In this document: in pieces, positions 24,996 to 34,291 of the stretch | Layout of the letters: each line of letters opens with the position of its first letter | Position numbering within the stretch: position 1 is the stretch's first letter | Program-made: the position numbers and the translations under genes | The notes under the pieces: generated by a model | The model's input: only the letters and a program-made list of their open reading frames with translations | Told to the model about the DNA's origin: nothing | Database searches by the model: none | Origin: CAVSUZ01 sp963791885 | GTDB lineage: Bacteria > Pseudomonadota > Alphaproteobacteria > Acetobacterales > Acetobacteraceae | Length of the DNA stretch: 64,000 bases | Direction: 5' to 3' | Assembly (NCBI GenBank): GCA_963791885.1 | Contig: CAWBUL010000006.1 | Location: 992,001-1,056,000, forward strand

Positions 24996-27688
24996 GCCCC
25001 CAGCCGGGGATGCTGCCCGGCCGATTGAGCAATCAATTCCTCAACCAGAGATACAAACTGTGCCGTCCGGCTCTCCCAGTCATACACGATGGGCCGCCGC
25101 GCGGGAGTCCCGGCCGCGCCTGACCGGATTTCGTTCGACAGCCACTCGCAAACCGAAAGCGTGCTGTTGGAGGTGAAAATGGGGAATTCCCGATGGGCGG
25201 GAATGTCCGAGGCCGCCGTGGGGAGACCCATCGCGAGAGCCTGGCTGATTCCCAAATTATATCCTTCCCAGCGGGAAAATCCCATGTAGGCATCCGCCGC
25301 CATATAGAGTTCCGCCAACCTTTCGTCCGACACGTTGGCGAACACAATAAACCCCAACCGCTCCACCGCCTTCACGTCATCAGCTGTTCCTGCTCCTGCC
25401 AGAACGAAGGCGAGTCGTCCAGCCTGCTCCGGGTAGAGATAGGGAAACTCGCGGAGAATCTCGGCGATTTTGTCGATCCCCTTATACACGCGCTCGTTGT
25501 CCCTGATTCGGCAGACCGTCAGCACCACGAAAGCATCATCCCATCCGAGTTCCCGACGCACACTGTCGCGCTGCGATCTCAGGCGCTCTGACCAGGACTG
25601 CATATGTGAATTTGCCAGCGCGATCACCGTCATGTCCTTGTTCAACGTCTCGTTCTTTACGGATTGCGAAATTGCTGCCCACGCCGTGGTAAGAGGAGCA
25701 GCCGCTCGCTTCTGGTATCCGACCTCGAGCAGGTAAGACCGAGTCGGTTCCGGGAAGAACTCCGCGTCCGGTTCTCCATAATCGTACGACAGAACGGGAA
25801 TATGCGGGCCGATTAGATACGGGATTTCGAAGAAGGGGGGCGTATGGCAGATGACGAGCGATACATCGTTCAGGAAGGCGCATACTGCTGCTTCTTTTGC
25901 AGTTTCCAACGCCACTCGTGAGCACCCTGGGAAGCCAAACTCGTCGTCCTCTTGCGGGCCCGCAACGATGACCTCGTAACCGCGTTCGACAAGAGCCTTA
26001 ACTTGTTGCTGGATGACCAGCGGCACGCCGAAGCCGATCCTGTAAACCATGCTGAGCACCAGAACCCGAGGCGTCTGACGCACCCTGCGCGTCCATGGCC
26101 GCCGGATTCGAGGTGGTTCCGCCAACAAACCGGCCTCTTCAAGCGACAGGTTGGGATTGTATGAAGGATCGTCCTGAAAGAAGTGCCGGAACCGCCGCCT
26201 GGTGTAATCGGCCTCGCAGAAATAGCGGACATACTTCTCGCGCGTGTTGTCGTGCCCCCGTGTCTTGGACTCGTCGTGCACCAGAAGCGGGTCGGCGAGA
26301 TAGACGTTCCGCAGCCCGGCGGCGAGGCATTCAAGACAGAACTTCACGTCGTTCCACGTGATCCGCAGGATCGGATCGAAGCCGCCGATCTGATCAAAGA
26401 CATTCTTTCTCACCGCCAGACAAGCGCCAGTAACCAACGTCAGTTCCCGCGTGTGGTCACGTGCGCCAACCGCCGCCTGGTCAGCGAGGCGCAGCAGGTG
26501 GTCCACCGCTCCCTTGTTGCCGCCAGCCAGGCAGCCCCCGTGCTGGATTGTTCCGTCCGGGTAGAGGAGTTTTGCGCCGACTACACCCACATCGGGTTGT
26601 GCGGCATACCACACCAGCTTGCTGAGCCAGTCAGGATCACGCACCTCGGTGTCGTTGTTGAGGAAAAGCAGAATGTCGGAGTCTACCACGCGCGCACCAA
26701 AATTGTTGATGGCAGCGAAGTTGAACGGAAACGGATAGCGCACGACGGACACCTTCGGATGCACGGACAAACGTTCCAGATATTCCAGCGTTGCCTGCTC
26801 CCGTGATTGGTTATCAACCACAACAATCGCTACTTGCGACAGATCGTACAACGTTCGTTCAAGGACGCTGTTGATGCAGGCCCTCAAATGGTCCAGTCCG
26901 TCGCGCGTCGGGATTACGATGGCAACACTGGGCCCGCTGTGCTCGATCGCCGGCAGGTCGTGCGGCTGTCGCTCACGCTCCCGCGGAAGGTGAAACAGCA
27001 TGAAAGGAAGGTGTTCGACTCGCCGGCCCCGCAAGACCCGAGTGATCAGCCGGTCGTAGTCCAAAACCTCGCCGCGCAACAGGATGCCTAAATCATCTAT
27101 CGTCAGCCCGATCGTCCGCGACAACAGCACGCAATCGCCAATGTAATTGTACTGCGCGAGATATTCGGGGGAGAATTGTGGCTTGAAAGAAGGATCATGC
27201 CGCGCCCCGCTTTCATCGATGCAGTCATGATCTGAGTAGACAGCATCTGCTCCAATCCGGACCGCCGCTTCAAGAAACATGTACCCCGCAAGCGGATTAA
27301 GCAGAACGCTCCCCGCGCAGAGCAGACAATAGTGGAACCGTTGCATGGCCGCGTCAGCTTCTAGCGCGCTTGTCGCAAGCGACACCCGTCGTTCCGCAGC
27401 AAGGCTTTCGCGCAAGGCATCGCTCTCGGCGGACGATATATCGGGCGCCAGCAGGATGACGGAATGCCAGCCGGGGTGATGCGACTCCTGGCAGGCCACG
27501 ATCGCGCGTTCAATCCCCGATAGGCTCTTACGCGACACTACGAACAGAACCAGCAGATCGGGAAGATCCAGAACCGCGAGATGACGTTTGGCCTCGCGAT
27601 TGTCCTCCGGTTTCAGTACGTCGAATCGCTCGAGCCAATCCGGATAGGTCATTGGCGGACGCTGCCGCGTCGGCGTTATAACGGGCAC
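24974..27688 (-). CDS. Bifunctional glycosyltransferase, GT2 domain fused to GT4 domain
   Basis: About 900 residues. Residues about 30-250 form a GT2-associated region with DAVYSDHDCIDESGARHDP. A GT2 domain (about 255-480) starts VAIVIPTRDGLDHLRACINS and has the DxD-type LFLNNDTEV and ITWNDVKFCL. A GT4 domain (about 545-890) contains VLVLSMVYRIGFGVPLVIQQ, MGFSRWEGYNLGISQALAMG and DIPAHREF. It probably adds two sugars in sequence to a surface glycan. The listed start is a GTG; the first likely Met is MTYPDWLERFD. The upstream open frame at 27660-27899 probably encodes the true N-terminus, separated by a one-base indel near 27657-27658. Confidence 0.85.
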   Translation of the reverse strand: MPVITPTRQRPPMTYPDWLERFDVLKPEDNREAKRHLAVLDLPDLLVLFVVSRKSLSGIERAIVACQESHHPGWHSVILLAPDISSAESDALRESLAAERRVSLATSALEADAAMQRFHYCLLCAGSVLLNPLAGYMFLEAAVRIGADAVYSDHDCIDESGARHDPSFKPQFSPEYLAQYNYIGDCVLLSRTIGLTIDDLGILLRGEVLDYDRLITRVLRGRRVEHLPFMLFHLPRERERQPHDLPAIEHSGPSVAIVIPTRDGLDHLRACINSVLERTLYDLSQVAIVVVDNQSREQATLEYLERLSVHPKVSVVRYPFPFNFAAINNFGARVVDSDILLFLNNDTEVRDPDWLSKLVWYAAQPDVGVVGAKLLYPDGTIQHGGCLAGGNKGAVDHLLRLADQAAVGARDHTRELTLVTGACLAVRKNVFDQIGGFDPILRITWNDVKFCLECLAAGLRNVYLADPLLVHDESKTRGHDNTREKYVRYFCEADYTRRRFRHFFQDDPSYNPNLSLEEAGLLAEPPRIRRPWTRRVRQTPRVLVLSMVYRIGFGVPLVIQQQVKALVERGYEVIVAGPQEDDEFGFPGCSRVALETAKEAAVCAFLNDVSLVICHTPPFFEIPYLIGPHIPVLSYDYGEPDAEFFPEPTRSYLLEVGYQKRAAAPLTTAWAAISQSVKNETLNKDMTVIALANSHMQSWSERLRSQRDSVRRELGWDDAFVVLTVCRIRDNERVYKGIDKIAEILREFPYLYPEQAGRLAFVLAGAGTADDVKAVERLGFIVFANVSDERLAELYMAADAYMGFSRWEGYNLGISQALAMGLPTAASDIPAHREFPIFTSNSTLSVCEWLSNEIRSGAAGTPARRPIVYDWESRTAQFVSLVEELIAQSAGQHPRLGACATMPR

Positions 27689-27899
27689 GTCCGTAGGAGG
27701 AGCCGAACTCCAGCAGCCACGTCCTCAGCCCCGCCAAGCCGTACCGAGTGCTGGTGAACCAGATGCGCCCGGCCAGTGCCAGTAAATTAGGCTCACGGCG
27801 GTAGATAACGGCGAGGGCCGCAATCCCAAGGCGAACGAGCCAGGCCCTTCGCTTGATTTTCTCCCATGTCACGAGACCGGATCGCTCCACTGCCAGCAA
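27660..27899 (-). CDS. Probable N-terminal segment of the GT2-GT4 protein in a shifted frame
   Basis: From a TTG at 27899 the frame reads protein-like: a basic start (WEKIKRRAWLV), a hydrophobic stretch LGIAALAVIYRR, then LLALAGRIWFTSTRYGLAGL and WLLEFGSSYGRARYNADAAA. Removing one base near 27657-27658 joins it to MTYPDWLERFD of the large transferase; proteins of this type usually carry such a helical lead-in before the YPDWLERxD block. The frame is open back to a TAG near 27965 but has no ATG. It is therefore best read as part of the same gene. Confidence 0.5.
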
Positions 27900-28004
27900 G
27901 CGATCTTGAAACCGCTCATCCTTCAGTGAGGATCGTATATGGTAGCGTTCAACGAAACGCTAGCGCGTGGTGCTTCGGTTTTCGAACCTAGCCTCGTAAG
28001 CGTG

Positions 28005-28346
28005 CTAAGCGGCTTTCTGGTGCGGAATGTCCTTATCCGCCAACAGGGTCTCAAGCTCCCCCGACTGGAACATCTCGGTTACGATATCGCAACCGCCCAC
28101 AAACTCACCCCGCACATAAAGCTGCGGAATGGTCGGCCATTGCGAGAAATGCTTGACCCCCTCGCGCAGCGCGGCGTCCTCCAGCACGTTGGCGGTCTTG
28201 AACGGCACCCCGAGGTGCGAAAGAATCTGCACCACCCGCGCGGAGAAACCGCACTGAGGGAACATCGCCGTTCCCTTCATGTACAGCATCACCGGGTTGT
28301 CCGTGATCTCGCTCTGGATACGGTCGAGCACAGGATTGTCTGACAT
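28005..28346 (-). CDS. grxD: Monothiol glutaredoxin (Grx4/GrxD type)
   Basis: Carrier and storage protein for [2Fe-2S] clusters. 113 residues with the monothiol active site QCGFSARVV near residue 36, preceded by the glutathione-binding KGTAMFP and followed by WPTIPQLYVRGEFVGGCDIV. It lies 24 bp after bolA on the same strand; Grx4 and BolA form a heterodimer in iron-sulfur trafficking, so the pairing is functional. It ends about 100 bp before the glycan locus. Confidence 0.95.
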   Translation of the reverse strand: MSDNPVLDRIQSEITDNPVMLYMKGTAMFPQCGFSARVVQILSHLGVPFKTANVLEDAALREGVKHFSQWPTIPQLYVRGEFVGGCDIVTEMFQSGELETLLADKDIPHQKAA

Positions 28347-28370
28347 CGTCTTCGCTCTCCTACGTTGGCC

Positions 28371-28607
28371 CTAAGGGGGCACAGATGTCTGCAAGGCCAG
28401 GGCGTGCAGCTCGCCCCCCATGCGCCCCCGCAGCGCGGCGTAAATCATCTGATGCTGCTTCACCCGGGTCATGCCCCGGAATTGCTCGGATATAACCGTG
28501 GCGGCGTAGTGATCACCATCGCCAGCCAGGTCTTCCACCGTCACCTCCGCGTCCGGTAGGGCCGATCTGATAAGCGCCTCGATCTCGCTGGCGGACATCG
28601 CCATCAT
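28371..28607 (-). CDS. BolA family protein
   Basis: 78-residue BolA-like protein (alpha-beta fold with conserved His). It shows IEALIRSALPDAEVTVEDLAGDGDHY at the N-terminus, then MTRVKQHQMIYAALRGRMGGELHALAL. The His after KQ and the Gly-Glu-Leu-His-Ala-Leu end are the BolA hallmarks. It lies between purL and grxD. Several ATGs are possible (28607, 28604, 28598); AGGGG upstream suits the first two. It likely works with the adjacent glutaredoxin in Fe-S cluster delivery. Confidence 0.93.
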   Translation of the reverse strand: MMAMSASEIEALIRSALPDAEVTVEDLAGDGDHYAATVISEQFRGMTRVKQHQMIYAALRGRMGGELHALALQTSVPP

Positions 28608-28628
28608 TCGCCCCTTAGGGTCTGCCCC

Positions 28629-30820
28629 TCAGCTTCGGCTCATCCACGATGGGAAAAAAGACGCATGAGCCGCCCGTAACGCCGCAATCGATATGGTTCC
28701 CCCATCTGGCAGAGTCAAATCCCGCCCGCCCGAGTGTCCGATCCGCGCAACCGGCACGCCGGCACCCTCCGCGGCCCGGATGATCTGGGGGAGTCCGCCA
28801 CCGCAAGCAGGTAACGTCCCTGGTCCTCGCCGAACCAGAAGGCGTGGCCAGGAATATCGCGTGGCCCCGTTGACAGCCGCGCCCCAACGCCGCTCACCAT
28901 GCACATCTCCGCCACGGCCACCAGCAACCCGCCATCCGACACGTCGTGACACGCGCGCACATTCCCTGCGGCGATCTGCATCCGAACGAAATCACCCGCC
29001 GCCTTTTCCGCGACGAGATCCACCGGCGGAGGCGCGCCCTCCTCGCGGCCGGCGATCTCGCGCAGCCACAGCGACTGGCCGAGCCATCCCCGCGACGCAC
29101 CGATCAGCACCAAGTCCAGCCAAGGCGGCAGCGCAATCCCGACGGCCATCGCCGCATCGTCGATCACCCCCAGACCGCCGATCGCCGGCGTCGGCAGGAT
29201 CGCACGTCCCTCGGTCTCGTTGTACAGGCTGACATTGCCGCTTACGACCGGGAATTTCAGCGCCTCGCAGGCTGTTGCCATCCCGCGGATCGCCGCGGCG
29301 AACTGGCCCATCACCTCCGGCTTCTCCGGATTGCCGAAATTCATGTTGTCGGTGATCGCCAGCGGCCGCCCGCCCACCGCGGTGATGTTCCGCCACGCCT
29401 CCGCCACCGCCTGGCGCCCGCCCATCTCCGGGTCCGCGGCGCAGTAGCGCGGCGTGCAATCGGTGGTCAGAGCCAATGCCATGATTTGCCCGTCCACCCG
29501 AACCACCGCGGCATCCGCAGCCCCCGGGCGTTTCACCGTCTGCCCGCCGATCGTCGAGTTGTACTGGTCCCAGATCCACGCCCGCGAAGCCAGGTCCGGG
29601 CACGCGATCAGCGTCTGTAGCGCGCGCGCCAGACCCACCCGGTCCTCGATCCGCGCCGCGTTCACCGCGACCGGTTTCGTCTGCTCCGCCGTGGGCCGGT
29701 GATACAGCGGCGCCTCGCGCGCCAGCGGACCCAGCGGAATCTCCGCCTCCGTTCGACCCTGATGCCGCACCACGATCCGCCCCGTGTCGGTCAATTCGCC
29801 GATCACCGCGAAATCCAGCTCCCACTTCGCGAAGATTGCCGCCGCCGCATCCGTCCGCTCCGGCCGCAGCACCATCAGCATCCGCTCCTGCGATTCCGAC
29901 AGCATCATCTCATACGCCGTCATCCCGCTTTCGCGCTGCGGCACCTGGTCCAGGTCCAGCGTGATTCCCACACCGCCTTTGCCCGCCATCTCCACGGACG
30001 AGCTGGTCAGTCCCGCGGCCCCCATGTCCTGGATGGCGATGATGGCGTCCGTCTCCATCAGCTCCAGGCAGGCTTCCAGCAGCTTCTTCTCGGTGAATGG
30101 GTCGCCCACCTGCACGGTCGGCCGCTTCTCCTCGGCATCCGCGCCGAACGCCGCCGAGGCCATCGTCGCCCCGTGAATGCCGTCCCGCCCGGTCTTGGCG
30201 CCCACATAGACCACCGGGTTCCCAACCCCCGCCGCCGTGGACAGGAAGATCCGGTCCTTCCGAGCGATCCCGACCGTCATCGCATTGACCAGCGGATTGC
30301 CGTCATAGGCGCGGTGGAAATTCACCTCGCCGCCCACTGTCGGCACGCCGATGCAGTTGCCATAGCCGCCGATCCCACGCACCACGCCATTGACGATCCG
30401 CTTCGTGATCGCCTTCGCCGGATCGCCGAAGCGCAAGGCATTCAGATTCGCGACCGGCCGCGCGCCCATGGTGAACACGTCGCGCAGAATTCCACCGACG
30501 CCCGTCGCCGCGCCCTGATAGGGCTCGATGAAGCTCGGGTGGTTGTGCGACTCCATCTTGAACACCGCCGCCAACCCCGCCCCGATATCCACCACACCGG
30601 CATTCTCCCCCGGCCCGTGGATCACCCACGGCGCTGAGGTCGGTAGTTGCTTCAGGTACACGCGTGATGATTTGTAAGAGCAGTGCTCGCTCCACATCAC
30701 GCTGAACACGCCAAGCTCAGTCAGCGTGGGCGTGTGGCCCAATATCTCGAGGACCTTCGCGTATTCCTCGGCACTCAGTCCGAAGTCCCGCGCCAGCGCC
30801 TGATTGACGTCCCGTTCCAT
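28629..30820 (-). CDS. purL: Phosphoribosylformylglycinamidine synthase II (PurL), one-base frameshift near the 3' end
   Basis: ATP-dependent synthase subunit of purine synthesis step 4, acting with PurS and PurQ. The main frame (28715-30820) covers the small-PurL fold: HTPTLTELGVFSVMWSEHCSYKS, FKMESHNHPSF, and DMGAAGLTSSS through HAFWFGEDQGRYLLAVADS. It then breaks. The expected end (PQIIRAAEGAGVPVARIGHS through FFPSWM) is in another frame that stops at 28629. One more base in the G run at 28787-28791 restores a continuous protein of about 730 residues. Because PurL is normally required for purine synthesis, a sequencing error is more likely than loss. Confidence 0.93.
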
Positions 30821-30825
30821 TCAGC

Positions 30826-31506
30826 TCATGCGGCCAGCGCATCGAACAGCGGCTTGCCGTCCGTCCCGCCCATCAGCGGATCCACCAGATCCTCAGGATG
30901 CGGCATCAACCCGAGCACCCGCAGACTCTCTGAATACACACCGGCGATGCTCCGCGCGCTGCCATTCAGGTTCGCCTCCGGTGTGACCTCTCCCCCTGGC
31001 GTCGCGTAGCGGAACCCGACCAGACCCTCACCCTCCAGCCGGTCGAGCGTCGCCTCATCGGCGAAGTAGTTGCCGTCCCCGTGCGCCATGGGCGCCCGGA
31101 ATACCTGCCCTTTCTGATAGTGCCCGGCGAACGCCGTGTCGCTCCGCTCTACAAGCAGATGGCAATCCGCCGAGATGAATCGCAGCGACGCATTTCGGAG
31201 GAGCGCCCCCGGTAGCAGCCCCGCCTCGGTCAGGATCTGAAATCCGTTGCACACACCAAGCACATACCCGCCACGCTCGACATGCGCCCGCACCGCTTGC
31301 ATCACCGGCGAGTGCGCCGCCATCGCCCCGCATCGCAGATAATCGCCGTAGCTGAACCCGCCCGGAATGATCACCAGGTCCAGCCCGGACAGCTCCGTCT
31401 CCGTGTGCCAGATCATGCGCGGCGCCTGGCCGGAGGACCTCTCTAGCGCGATCGCCATGTCGCGTTCGCGGTTGATCCCCGGGAACAGGACGATGCCGGC
31501 CTTCAC
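30826..31506 (-). CDS. purQ: Phosphoribosylformylglycinamidine synthase subunit PurQ (glutaminase)
   Basis: Class I glutamine amidotransferase subunit that delivers ammonia to PurL. 226 residues, starting MKAGIVLFPGINRERDM. The nucleophile Cys is in YVLGVCNGFQILTEAGLLPG, and the His/Glu of the triad are near the C-terminus (GLMPHPEDLVDP). It starts in the ATGA overlap with purS and ends five bases before purL, giving the order purS-purQ-purL. Confidence 0.96.
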   Translation of the reverse strand: MKAGIVLFPGINRERDMAIALERSSGQAPRMIWHTETELSGLDLVIIPGGFSYGDYLRCGAMAAHSPVMQAVRAHVERGGYVLGVCNGFQILTEAGLLPGALLRNASLRFISADCHLLVERSDTAFAGHYQKGQVFRAPMAHGDGNYFADEATLDRLEGEGLVGFRYATPGGEVTPEANLNGSARSIAGVYSESLRVLGLMPHPEDLVDPLMGGTDGKPLFDALAA

Positions 31507-31748
31507 GCCCCCTCCACACTCACGCGGAAGCTCTCGATCACCGTGTTCGCCAGCAGCCGCCGACCCATTTCCTCGCCGGTGGCCCGAGCCTTGGCCGGAT
31601 CACTCTCCGCCACCTCCAGCTCGATCACCTTACCCGCGCGGACCTCCCCCACGCCCGCAAATCCCAAAGTCTGCAGCGCGTGACCGATCGCCTGACCCTG
31701 AGGGTCGAGCACCCCCGGCTTCGGCATCACGGTCACCACGACCTTCAT
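31503..31748 (-). CDS. purS: Phosphoribosylformylglycinamidine synthase subunit PurS
   Basis: Small structural subunit that bridges PurQ and PurL. About 81 residues from the ATG at 31748, starting MKVVVTVMPKPGVLDPQGQA, with GFAGVGEVRAGKVIELEV and a C-terminal ANTVIESFRV block typical of PurS. The frame is open upstream to 31793, but the family start is at 31748. It overlaps purQ by four bases and follows purC by about 60 bp. Confidence 0.94.
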   Translation of the reverse strand: MKVVVTVMPKPGVLDPQGQAIGHALQTLGFAGVGEVRAGKVIELEVAESDPAKARATGEEMGRRLLANTVIESFRVSVEGA

Positions 31749-31809
31749 GATTGCCCCGCGCCCGAGGCTGCGCGCAAAATCATTGCCCAACACAGGGCCG
31801 CGCGGAGAA

Positions 31810-32575
31810 TCACTGCATTGTCTCCGGCCCCTTCATGTCGCGGGAGCCAGCCTCCGGCAGAATCCCCAGCCGCTTCGCCACTTCCTGATACGCCTCTTCC
31901 ACCTTGCCCAGGTCGCGACGGAACCGGTCCTTGTCCATCTTCTCGTTGGTCTTCGAGTCCCACAGCCGGCAGTTGTCCGGGCTGATCTCATCCGCCAGCA
32001 CGATGCGCATCTCGTCGTTTTCCCACAACCGGCCGAACTCCAGCTTGAAATCGACGAGCGTGATGCCGACGCCCAGGAACAGCCCCATCAGGAAGTCGTT
32101 GATGCGAAGGGTCAGCGCCACGATGTCGTCGATGTCCTGCGTATTGGCCCAGCCAAAGCAGGTGATGTGCTCCTCGCTCACCAGCGGATCAGCAAGCGCG
32201 TCGTTCTTGTAGCAGTATTCGATAATGCTGCGCGGCAGCCGGGTGCCTTCCGGAATGCCCAGGCGCTGGCTCAAACTGCCCGCCGCGATATTCCGTACCG
32301 ACCACTTCCAGCGGGATGATCTCTACTTCGCGGATCAGTTGCTCGCGCATGTTCAACCGCCGCACGAAATGCGTCGGAATGCCGATCTCGGCCAGCTTGG
32401 TCATAAGGTATTCGCTGATCCGGTTGTTCAGCACACCTTTTCCGGTGATCACGCCTTTCTTTTGGGCGTTGAACGCCGTCGCATCGTCCTTGAAATACTG
32501 CACGAGCGTCCCCGGCTCGGGACCCTCGAACAGGATCTTGGCTTTTCCTTCGTAAAGCTGGCGGCGGCGGGCCAT
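31810..32575 (-). CDS. purC: SAICAR synthetase (PurC), one-base frameshift in the middle
   Basis: Phosphoribosylaminoimidazole-succinocarboxamide synthase. The first frame, from 32575, gives RRQLYEGKAKILFEGPEPG, ITGKGVLNNRISEYLM and REVEIIPLEVV, then turns to nonsense. The second frame (stop at 31810) supplies LSQRLGIPEGTRLPRSIIEY, DFKLEFGR and LADEISPDNCRLWD. The doubled CC at 32298-32299 carries one extra base; removing it gives the invariant VVVRNIAAGSLSQRLG. The corrected length is about 254 residues, normal for PurC. As with purL, an error in the sequence is the likely cause. Confidence 0.93.
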
Positions 32576-32677
32576 GATTCTCCCCAGGGTCTCCGTCGCC
32601 CCTTCTCAGGCCGGCGGCGGCCCGCATATAGCAGCGAGGAGGCCGGCTGGCCAAACGCGCCCCGTCCGCACCCTCCG

Positions 32678-33307
32678 CTAACCGTCCAACCCCCCGATCC
32701 AATCCCGCAGCCCGATCAGCCGCTCCGTCGCCGTCCGGGCCGCCCACAGCACGTCCCGGACCCGCACCACCGTCGCATCGAACAATTCATTGACGATCAC
32801 ATGGTCGAATGTCGGCGCGTGAGAAATCTCCTCCCGCGCTCGGTCCATCCGCCGATCGATCTCCGCCGGATCCTCCCCGCCACGCCCCTCCAGCCGCTGC
32901 CGCAACGCCGCCATCGAGGGCGGCAGCAGAAACACCCCGACCACATCGCCGGGCAGCGTCGACCGCAAACTGTCGAACCCCTGCCAATCGATGTCGAACA
33001 GCACGTCCTCTCCGGCTGCCAGCGCCCCCGTAACCGGCTCCCGTGGCGTGCCATAGAAGTGCCGTCCCAGCACCTGCGCCCACTCCAGCAGCGCTCCCTC
33101 CGCCACCAGCCGCTGGAAATCAGCCATGGTGCGGAAACAATAATCCACCCCCTCGCGCTCCGCCGGCCGAGGCGGCCGCGTCGTCACGCTCACCGACAGC
33201 CGCAGCCCGGTCTCAGCCTCCAGCAGCGCCCGCGCCACCGAAGTTTTGCCTCCGCCCGACGGACCCGCGAGCACCAGGCACAGCCCCCGCCGCGCGATCC
33301 CCCTCAT
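32678..33307 (-). CDS. gmk: Guanylate kinase
   Basis: Phosphorylates GMP to GDP. 209 residues from the ATG at 33307, which overlaps the yicC stop (ATGA). It has the P-loop LVLAGPSGGGKTSVARALL, the GMP-binding SVSVTTRPPRPAEREGVDY, and DIDWQGFDSLRS. It is normal in length. The frame is open further upstream only inside yicC. The yicC-gmk pair is conserved in proteobacteria. A 102-bp gap without features separates it from purC. Confidence 0.95.
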   Translation of the reverse strand: MRGIARRGLCLVLAGPSGGGKTSVARALLEAETGLRLSVSVTTRPPRPAEREGVDYCFRTMADFQRLVAEGALLEWAQVLGRHFYGTPREPVTGALAAGEDVLFDIDWQGFDSLRSTLPGDVVGVFLLPPSMAALRQRLEGRGGEDPAEIDRRMDRAREEISHAPTFDHVIVNELFDATVVRVRDVLWAARTATERLIGLRDWIGGLDG

Positions 33308-34191
33308 TCCACGTTCTGCACCTGCTCGCGCAGGCGCTCGATCGCCGCCTTCAGCCTCAAGCCCACATCGGTCAGCGCCGTCGTGGCCGACTTGCTGCAC
33401 AGCGTGTTCGCCTCGCGGTTGAACTCCTGCACCAGGAAATCGAATCGGCGCCCGATCGCCTCACCCTCCGCGAGCATGGCTCGCGCACCGGCAATGTGAC
33501 TCTCCAGCCGATCCAATTCCTCCCGCACATCAGACCGTGACGCGAGCAGCGCCACCTCCTGTGCGATGCGCTCCTCCGGCAGCCCCGGGCGTTCCTCCAG
33601 TAGCGCGGCCACCAATTCCAGCATCCGCCGCCGCTGCTCCCGCGGCTGCATCTCCGCCTGAGTGGCCGCTTCCTGTCGCAGCGCCGCGATCTCATCCAGC
33701 AGCCCCGACAACACGGCCCCCAGTCGTGCGCCCTCCTGTCGCCGCGCCTCCACAAGCAATCCTAACGCCTGACCAAAGCTCGCCTGTACTGCTTGCACCG
33801 TCTCCGCTGACGGCCCCTCCGCGTCCGGCGCTGCCGTTCGCAGCACCCCGGGTAGCGCCAGCAGCGCCGCCGGCTGAGGCACATCGCTGCCCGGAATCCG
33901 CCGGTGTAGGTCCATCGCCAGCTCAACGGCCTGTTCCAAGGCGATCGCGTCAACCGACAGCCGAGCCTCGGTCCCGCGCCTGATCGTCAGACTCGCCGTT
34001 ACGCTCCCCCGTCGCAGTGCCCGCCCAGCTTGGTCACGCAGCCCGGGTTCCGCCGCATCCCACCCCGGCGGCAGTCGAAACCGGATATCCAGCCCGCGAG
34101 CGTTCACGCTGCGTAGCTCCCAAACCCAGCTCAGGTCAGCGGCGCTGCCCTCCGCCCGGCCGAATCCCGTCATGGATGCAAGCGCGCTCAT
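33304..34191 (-). CDS. yicC: YicC family endoribonuclease
   Basis: Member of the YicC/DUF1732 family, recently recognised as endoribonucleases. 295 residues starting MSALASMTGFGRAEG, with the family RSVNARGLDIRFRLP and the C-terminal region FDFLVQEFNREANTLCSKS ending LREQVQNVE. It overlaps gmk (ATGA). It is divergent from the hibernation-factor gene. Confidence 0.92.
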   Translation of the reverse strand: MSALASMTGFGRAEGSAADLSWVWELRSVNARGLDIRFRLPPGWDAAEPGLRDQAGRALRRGSVTASLTIRRGTEARLSVDAIALEQAVELAMDLHRRIPGSDVPQPAALLALPGVLRTAAPDAEGPSAETVQAVQASFGQALGLLVEARRQEGARLGAVLSGLLDEIAALRQEAATQAEMQPREQRRRMLELVAALLEERPGLPEERIAQEVALLASRSDVREELDRLESHIAGARAMLAEGEAIGRRFDFLVQEFNREANTLCSKSATTALTDVGLRLKAAIERLREQVQNVE

Positions 34192-34291
34192 TGCTGCGGC
34201 TCTAGCCCATCAACACCTATCCTGCCATGCGGCAACCACGTTCCGCAGCCAATCGTTCGCACGACACTCGGCATGTACCAGGGAGCCCGTC

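Noticed and set aside
28629..32575. purL and purC as decayed pseudogenes
   Set aside because: Each is intact apart from one base, neighbours purS and purQ are perfect, and the breaks are at short homopolymers or a doubled base. Error is more likely than decay, so they are listed as CDS with a note.
32225..33499. 424-codon plus-strand frame, Pro/Arg/His-rich
   Set aside because: Antisense to purC, gmk and yicC, which are clearly real.
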